From Bacillota bacterium (GTDB lineage: Bacteria; Bacillota; Clostridia; Lachnospirales; Bianqueaceae): 64,000 bases of DNA. This document shows, piece by piece, positions 63,311 to 64,000 of the stretch. Each line of letters begins with the position of its first letter. Position 1 is the stretch's first letter. The stretch covers positions 1-64,000 of the forward strand of contig JAFRZE010000029.1 in the NCBI GenBank assembly GCA_017442735.1, in the 5' to 3' direction. Below the pieces are notes generated by a model that made no database searches, was not told the DNA's origin, and was given only the letters and a program-made list of their open reading frames with translations. A program made the position numbers and the translations under genes.

Positions 63311-64000
63311 AGCAAAATATGAAGGACCGGATTATGCGATCCGGGGAACGGCGGCAGACGGTCAGGTACTGGCCTTTGCCGTTTCCACAGCGAAGATGGT
63401 GCAGGAAGCACATGAACGGCATAAAACATCGCCGGTAGTCACGGCCGCGCTGGGACGTACAATGAGCGCCGTCAGTATGATGAGCCTGCAGCTGAAGGGA
63501 GCAGAAGAAGAGATCTCGATCCAGATCAAGGGCAGCGGCCCGGTCGGAGGGATCTCCGCTGTGGCGAACGGAGAGGGCGATGTCAGAGGGTACGCGGAAG
63601 TCCCGGATGTCGATCTTCCGCTGAACGCGAAAGGCAAGCTCGATGTGGCCGAAGCACTGGGGATCGGCGTCATGAGTATTGTGAAGGATCTTGGGCTCAA
63701 GGAGCCCTATGTGGGTTCCACGCATCTGGTGACCAGTGAGATCGCCGAGGATCTGGCTTACTATTTCACCGCTTCGGAACAGATCCCTTCCGCTGTCGCG
63801 CTGGGCGTGCTGGTCAATCCGGACGGAAGCGTCTGGACGAGCGGCGGCTATATGCTGCAGCTTCTGCCGGGCGCGACCGATGAGGTAGCGGATATGCTCC
63901 AGGAAAGATGCCAGAATTTCCCGCAACTGACGACTTTTCTTGCCGAAGGGCATACGCCGGAAGAGGTGCTGGAGACATTGCTGGAGGGTCTGAATTTCCA
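63303..64000 (+). CDS. hslO: Hsp33 redox chaperone, N-terminal part (cut by window end)
   Basis: The first 232 codons of Hsp33. The start MCEAKYEGPDYAIRGTA, VVTAALGRTMSAVSMMS and LKEPYVGSTHLVTSEIAED are typical; the C-terminal zinc redox switch (CxC...CxxC) lies beyond base 64000. Hsp33 is activated by oxidation and holds unfolded proteins, which fits with the oxygen-defence genes at 26.7-28.5 kb. The ATG lies within the end of the methyltransferase gene, after GGAGGGGG. Confidence 0.95.
   Translation, partial: MCEAKYEGPDYAIRGTAADGQVLAFAVSTAKMVQEAHERHKTSPVVTAALGRTMSAVSMMSLQLKGAEEEISIQIKGSGPVGGISAVANGEGDVRGYAEVPDVDLPLNAKGKLDVAEALGIGVMSIVKDLGLKEPYVGSTHLVTSEIAEDLAYYFTASEQIPSAVALGVLVNPDGSVWTSGGYMLQLLPGATDEVADMLQERCQNFPQLTTFLAEGHTPEEVLETLLEGLNF

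Noticed and set aside
1-64000. CRISPR arrays, tRNA/rRNA genes, IS elements, prophage, replication origin
   Set aside because: No regularly spaced identical repeats, cloverleaf or rRNA segments, transposase or integrase genes, or DnaA-box clusters were recognised on reading.

Overview
The window looks like chromosomal DNA of an obligately or mostly anaerobic, low-redox Bacillota, most likely class Clostridia and close to Lachnospiraceae. This is inferred from rubrerythrin/rubredoxin oxygen-defence genes, a Gram-positive type Tad/Flp pilus locus with TadZ, DUF5702-like and DUF6382-like proteins, a QueT gene behind a preQ1-type leader, GSI-alpha glutamine synthetase with an ANTAR partner, and strong AGGAGG ribosome sites. 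Composition is moderately GC-rich (judged by eye). No rRNA, tRNA, CRISPR array, insertion sequence or prophage was found.

Layout. 0.1-2.6 kb: a cytoplasmic GH3 glycosidase. 2.6-12.0 kb (minus strand): a five-gene nitrogen-assimilation operon glnA - ANTAR regulator - gltB - gltD - pyrG, with a consensus promoter immediately followed by an intrinsic terminator in the glnA leader. 12.0-26.7 kb: a PrpR_N-type regulator divergent from a sugar-acid catabolic operon (four-carbon acid sugar kinase, cytoplasmic BNR/sialidase-fold protein, iron alcohol dehydrogenase, DapA-like aldolase, PdxA-like dehydrogenase, esterase, SLC13-type permease), then two paralogous two-domain esterases and a MATE exporter. 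26.7-28.5 kb: a rubredoxin-domain protein and a ferredoxin-rubredoxin-rubrerythrin fusion. 28.6-31.6 kb: upp, an acetyltransferase, a cyclophilin-like lipoprotein and queT with a preQ1-I riboswitch. 31.55-31.94 kb: a non-coding island of perfect inverted repeats. 31.9-46.8 kb: esterase, Eis-like acetyltransferase, HAD phosphatase, DJ-1 protein, pepC, sbcD-sbcC, membrane protein, MFS transporter, phytoene-desaturase-type oxidoreductase and an Ltp-repeat lipoprotein. 46.9-49.9 kb: guaB-asnS. 50.3-59.4 kb: a complete Tad/Flp pilus operon. 59.5-60.2 kb: vapBC. 60.2-62.3 kb: a GH78-like rhamnosidase. 62.4-64.0 kb: a methyltransferase followed by hslO (Hsp33), cut by the window end.

How the parts work together. 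GS makes glutamine, GOGAT turns it into glutamate and CTP synthase consumes glutamine; all five genes are packed with gaps of a few bases, so the leader terminator and the ANTAR protein plausibly set the expression of the whole pathway. In the second cluster, kinase plus PdxA-type dehydrogenase is the known route from a tetronate to dihydroxyacetone phosphate; the added aldolase, iron ADH and BNR protein suggest an unassigned longer sugar acid as substrate. Two near-identical 17-bp palindromes 52 bp apart in the divergent promoter are the probable regulator sites. In the Tad locus most genes overlap by 1 to 31 bases, and several components carry unusual parts: a lysine-less TadZ P-loop, a large extracytoplasmic insert in TadC and a pseudopilin with tandem Cys/His motifs.
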